Assembly (NCBI RefSeq): GCF_026213295.1
Contig: NC_079415.1
Span: 25,598,612 to 25,662,611, forward strand
Reading direction: 5' to 3'
DNA length: 64,000 bases
DNA from: Gadus chalcogrammus
Taxonomy: Eukaryota; Chordata; Actinopteri; Gadiformes; Gadidae
Made by a program: the position numbers and the translations under genes. Numbering within the stretch: the first letter of the stretch is position 1; each line of letters opens with the position of its first letter. Of this stretch, positions 59,910-64,000 are shown piece by piece. Under the pieces are notes generated by a model. It saw nothing but the letters and a program-made list of their open reading frames with translations, had not been told where the DNA came from and did no database searches.

Positions 59910-61020
59910 AGCCCAGTTCAGACCAAAGATTCACCTTGCAACGGCTTTCAACGAGACGGTTTTAGAACGTCGCAGGGGCGGTGTGAACGGGTCGTTGCAA
60001 GCCGTTGCAAGGAGTTGCAAGGCGTCGCAAGGAGTTGCAAGGAGTCGCCAGAGATTGAACATGTCAAATCGCAAGGTCCAGTTTTAGAACGCGGCGATTT
60101 AACTATTCCTCTTCTGCCAATCACAGCACAGAACAACTTGTACGTCACGGCCTTACTCCGTCCCGGTACCGTACTGTCCACTCCAGCATAAAGAGATCCG
60201 AAGATGGCAGACTTCTGGTCCGAGGAGAGGGAGGAGAACTTAATTCGGTAATTAAATTTGGTTGAAATGCAGTCCCGGTAATTTGTGTTCGTCTTCTGAA
60301 TTAAAGGCCTCACCAGATCCTCCAGATGATGGAATAGGACCGGGACAGGCGTGTAAAATTGGTGAAAGCTGACATATCCCCGATTTCCAGCTCTCTACAC
60401 AGATTGGTGTAGGCACCCTGTTTCTGCCGCTGAAGTACCCAACTGCGGCTCCATATTCTTGGCTTTATAACTCGCCGACTCTCCTTTTCATGATTAAGGC
60501 CACGGCAAAAACTGCGACCATTTCACTCTCACTAACATAATTAGGCCTGTTTATAATTAAGTTATCCATCTCCAAGTAGTAGTTGAGCCGATGGTGAACA
60601 AAGACAGATCAAACTGAAATTCAACTAACGGAAAATGCAATGTATCCAACAACGGGTAATCAAAACTAACTGTAAGCTCCAGCTATTTACTCCAATGCAG
60701 ATGTAGTAGAGAATGACAAAACACAGTAACTCTAGCCTACTCTCAAGTAAAATAAAAATAAAACTAATTGCAAACCTAACTAATCGCAAACCTAACTAAT
60801 CTAACCTAACCTACGCAAATTATGATGTTGCGGCTCTCAGCTGTGCCAGAGCGTTCACAGTTGCTATGGAAACCACCTAGCGTCACAGCCTGTTGCAGCG
60901 CGTTGCAGCCAGTGTGAACGGCCCAGTTTTAGAACGTTGCAGCCCGTCTCGTCGCAAGGAATCGCAAGGAGTTGCGAGTTGCAAGCCGTTGCAAGGTGAA
61001 TCTTTGGTCTGAACTGGGCT
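59910..61020. mobile_element. Harbinger deletion derivative (1.1 kb), TSD TTA
   Basis: A perfect 38-bp inverted repeat starting AGCCCAGTTCAGACCAAAG closes both ends; TTA flanks it at 59907-59909 and 61021-61023. GTTGCAAG words crowd both subterminal zones. Inside, ATG at 60204 begins MADFWSEEREENLIR, the start of a Harbinger Myb-like protein, then a stop. On the minus strand at about 60450-60240, VPVLFHHLEDLVRPLIQ and TNTNYRDCIS resemble the N-terminal part of the transposase. The rest of both genes is deleted. Confidence 0.85.
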
Positions 61021-61109
61021 TTAGGTCTGGTTGGAGTCCCGACGTGGGTACCAAATTCCTTTAGGTCGGGTTGGAGTCCCGACGGGGGTTACCAGAGAGA
61101 CTGTTGATC

Positions 61110-61255
61110 TGATCTTAAATACATTGCACTTTCTATTCTACTCATTTCTTTGCATATGTTTTCTTTGCATGACAATGTCTATATGTGAAGCACTTTGAGT
61201 CTGCCTAGTGTATGAAAAGTGCTATATAAATAAAGTTGCCTTGCCTTGCCTACCT
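61110..61255 (+). repeat. LINE 3' terminus
   Basis: TGAAGCACTTTGAGTCTGCC and AAAAGTGCTATATAAATAAAG form the conserved hairpin-like end of CR1/L2-group LINEs, ending with (CCTTG)n. Confidence 0.8.
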
Positions 61256-61600
61256 GTTTTATTTGTTTTGTGGTTAATTATGATGTTGTGGAATAACTTT
61301 TAATGCTTTAACCCGCAACCATATATTAATTTGTCTTTAAGTAAGATAATGAGACTTAATTTAAGTTATTCAAAGTCATGGTGCTTTATTTGTGATGGGT
61401 TGTTGGCTAGTGTCACTGCCTAAAAGAATGGTAACTGGGAGTGTGTCATCCACACCAAAATATTTTCATACTTGTAGTTTTTACTTTAGTATTTAAAGTA
61501 CTTAAAGAGCACTTTCTGGAAATAAAGGGACTGTTCCAGTAATGCTGTGTGCTGTCATGTATGTGTATTCTATGTTAATAAGTAGTGACATCATTAGTGA
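61256..61600. other. No gene seen
   Basis: AT-rich flank between the LINE and the ISL2EU element. Confidence 0.5.
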
Positions 61601-61896
61601 CACTCACACTAGACCATCTGGCCGTGGCCGTTTTCACACCTAACCGTGCTCTGTGTTTTCAGAAAACTGTGTTTTCTGTGTTGTTGTCCATTGTTGTTAA
61701 AACTCTGACTGGCGGCAGACTTTATTATGGTCCATGCAGCGGACGCTTGGTGATGACGTGTTACTTACGACGTGATGACGCATGTACAAGAGCCTACCGT
61801 GGCCAGGCCACAGTTGCGACGGCCAACGGCCACGGCCAGATGGCCTAGTGTGAGTGCAGGCCAGAGAACAATGGGGCCATTTGAGCACGGTTAGGT

Positions 61897-62939
61897 GTGA
61901 AAACGGCCAACGGCCGTTTTCACCAGGAGGATGAGGGCATACCTGAGGTGCCACAACAACCATCACACAGCACTGTTTCCAGCCAGTGGGAAGATCCATC
62001 GCTCTGGGACCACAGCTATGGTGAACAGCAGGGTGTTGAGGAGACGGCCGAAGATGCCACAACACAAACTGAAGATTTCAGCTATTCCATGCTTCAGAGT
62101 GATGCAGATTCGTTCCTCTACACTGGAGTCTCACTGGAAACCTTCAACTCTCTTGTTTCCACCTTAGAAGGATTTGCTGAAAGGGCTTCTGTTTTGTCAG
62201 TGCGTGATCAGATACTAATGACACTGATCAAATTGAAATTGAATCGTGTGCTTGGTGACCTTGGTAGGCAGTTTCATGTGTCTCAGAGTGTAGCCAGTAA
62301 GGTCATCTCTTTCTGGATCGATAAAATGGAGGAGGTCTTACGCCCTCTTATTATCTGGCTTCCAAAAGAAACCATTAAGGCCACCATGCCAACTGCATTC
62401 AAGCGCTTTTTCCCCAACACCACCTGTGTCATCGACTGTAGCGAAAGTTTGTTACAGAAGGCGAAAAATCTTGACTCTAGAGGAGAGTCCTACAGCCATT
62501 ACTACTCGCACAATATGATCAAGTACCTTGTTGTTGTTGCCCCATGTGGCTTAATCATGTTTATCTCAAGTGGATATGGAGGACGCGCCAGTGACAAGTT
62601 TATCACAATGAACTCTGGTATCTTGGACTATTTGAGGCCTGGAGATGAAGTCATGGCAGATCGTGGGTTTTAATTCGTGATTTATTGTTTGAAAGAAGGG
62701 TCAAATTGGTTCTGCCCGCTTTCACTAGAGGGGGTTCTCAGCTAACTGAGAAACAAGTCACAGCAACTCGCAGGATTGCAAATGTGTGGATTCATGTTGA
62801 GAGAGCAATTAGGCGACTTAAAGTATATAAGATCTTGTCTCATGTCATACCAATAAACATGACGCCCAAAATTGAAAAAATCCTCAGAATCTGTGCGGCC
62901 CTAGCCAACTTAAAGGGTGATCTCATCTGTGAGCGATAG
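61897..62939 (+). pseudogene. ISL2EU transposase (DDE_Tnp_4), one frameshift
   Basis: The frame starts inside terminal-repeat-like text, so the true N terminus (often a THAP finger) is replaced or lost. Landmarks: LSVRDQILMTLIKLKLNRVL and FHVSQSVASKVISFWIDKM (helix-turn-helix), CVIDCSE (first D), SSGYGGRASDKFIT, DEVMADRGF (second D), then a one-base loss at about 62670, and in the next frame LFERRVKLVLPAFTRGG and HVERAIRRLKVYKIL (E). All catalytic residues are present but in two frames. Confidence 0.88.
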
Positions 62940-62981
62940 GTGACAACGGTTGTGTTCTGATGCTGTTGGGGTAGGGGTAGG

Positions 62982-63539
<558 letters not shown>

Positions 63540-64000
63540 TTATGAATTCATTATGCTCATATATCTGTTGTGTAGTTTCAGTCGCTGACCAACAAATTCA
63601 TCTACAAGCTGGGGCAACATTGTTGAGAAATAAAATCTCTTCAGATGTCCTACCCTCTCCAGAACATAGGGCTCATCAAATGGTACAGTGAACATAACTG
63701 TGTCGTTTGGGCTCCAGATAAACAGTTTGGCCATCTTCAGACCGGCACAGAACATACCTATTTGTACCTGCATGTAATATCCTCGGCTACCTGTTTTCTG
63801 AAGTTGTGGTACTCCATCTACTAGCTTGATATCACTGCAGGTATGGTCAAGCTGATCCAAGAGGGTAGAATGGAGTTTACTTGGGACGGGACATTTTATT
63901 TCTAGTAGCACAGATGAGTCAATTACCCCATCTGGGCTTGCTGACAACCATGGCTCTGTAACATTAACAGTGATGCCCATTTGTGTAATGCTCATGCCTT
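63540..64000 (-). CDS. YqaJ/lambda-exonuclease-type nuclease, 5' end beyond the window
   Basis: About 150 C-terminal residues are open to the window edge. The core reads WLSASPDGVID (catalytic D), VLLEIKCPVPS (E-x-K) and GYYMQVQIGMFCAG (Q), the order of the YqaJ fold, followed by FDEPYVLERVGHLKRFYFST. Such nucleases degrade one strand of duplex DNA; in fish they accompany ISL2EU transposases, where they may process ends or target DNA (inference). The frame is undamaged here. It is convergent with the transposase. Confidence 0.85.
   Translation of the reverse strand, partial: GMSITQMGITVNVTEPWLSASPDGVIDSSVLLEIKCPVPSKLHSTLLDQLDHTCSDIKLVDGVPQLQKTGSRGYYMQVQIGMFCAGLKMAKLFIWSPNDTVMFTVPFDEPYVLERVGHLKRFYFSTMLPQLVDEFVGQRLKLHNRYMSIMNS

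Noticed and set aside
63540..64000. Phage or bacterial contamination because of the YqaJ-type nuclease
   Set aside because: The neighbouring transposase, introns elsewhere, (CA)n tracts and the known presence of such nucleases in fish ISL2EU elements explain it.

Overview
The window is ray-finned (teleost) fish nuclear DNA. The signs are a PRY/SPRY (B30.2) terminal exon of the kind expanded in fish, two terminal exons of an activin type-II receptor gene, spliced genes with GT/AG introns, long (CA)n microsatellites, and teleost-type transposon families (hAT, PIF/Harbinger, ISL2EU, Ty3/gypsy, CR1/Rex-like LINEs). Nothing is prokaryotic: there are no operons, CRISPR arrays or rRNA. Host genes occupy only a few percent; most of the rest is mobile or tandemly repeated DNA, and many element boundaries can be fixed by target-site duplications (TSDs).

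Layout. 0.1-0.8 kb: SPRY exon and (CA)n. 0.8-4.2 kb: no gene seen. 4.2-7.5 kb: minus-strand Ty3/gypsy element cut off 5' of its protease. 7.5-10 kb: unclassified repeat and a deleted LINE. 10-10.75 kb: inverted-repeat element whose arms end in tRNA-like modules. 10.8-11.7 kb: integrase-like relics and an inverted repeat. 11.94-15.19 kb: hAT transposon with 8-bp TSD, broken gene. 15.6-16.2 kb: hAT MITE. 16.8-18.7 kb: decayed zinc-finger family gene whose 3' end starts a 2.5-kb purine-rich macrosatellite (to 21.2 kb). 21.6-22.3 kb: GC minisatellite and AT repeats. 22.8-26 kb: ISL2EU derivative, then an 88-bp tandem repeat split by a solo LTR and a hAT MITE, each with perfect TSDs. 26.2-26.7 kb: second tRNA-like element. 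26.9-31.1 kb: PIF/Harbinger transposon with two interlocked convergent genes. 33.7-35.1 kb: last two exons of an acvr2-type receptor, minus strand. 36.9-47.5 kb: dispersed exons of a teleost-expanded gene of unknown function, with a 6.5-kb foldback element in its intron. 46.0-47.0 kb: mariner-like MITE. 47.8-61.25 kb: one LINE with an SGNH-hydrolase ORF1, split by a hAT fragment, by a Harbinger-type element (51.97-58.80 kb, TSD TAG) that itself holds a LINE piece and an intact hAT5-type transposon, and by a second Harbinger derivative in its 3' UTR. 61.6-64 kb: ISL2EU-type transposon with a DDE transposase and a convergent YqaJ-type nuclease running off the window.

The candidates for an undescribed system are, in my order: the 6.5-kb palindromic element at 38518-45029 (6-bp TSD, 170-bp arrays in both arms, a 64-codon reading frame intact in one arm only); the tRNA-ended inverted-repeat family (two loci here); and the intact seven-exon hAT5-type transposase at 53659-57676. 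All family assignments come from recognised motifs and memory of families; no search was run.
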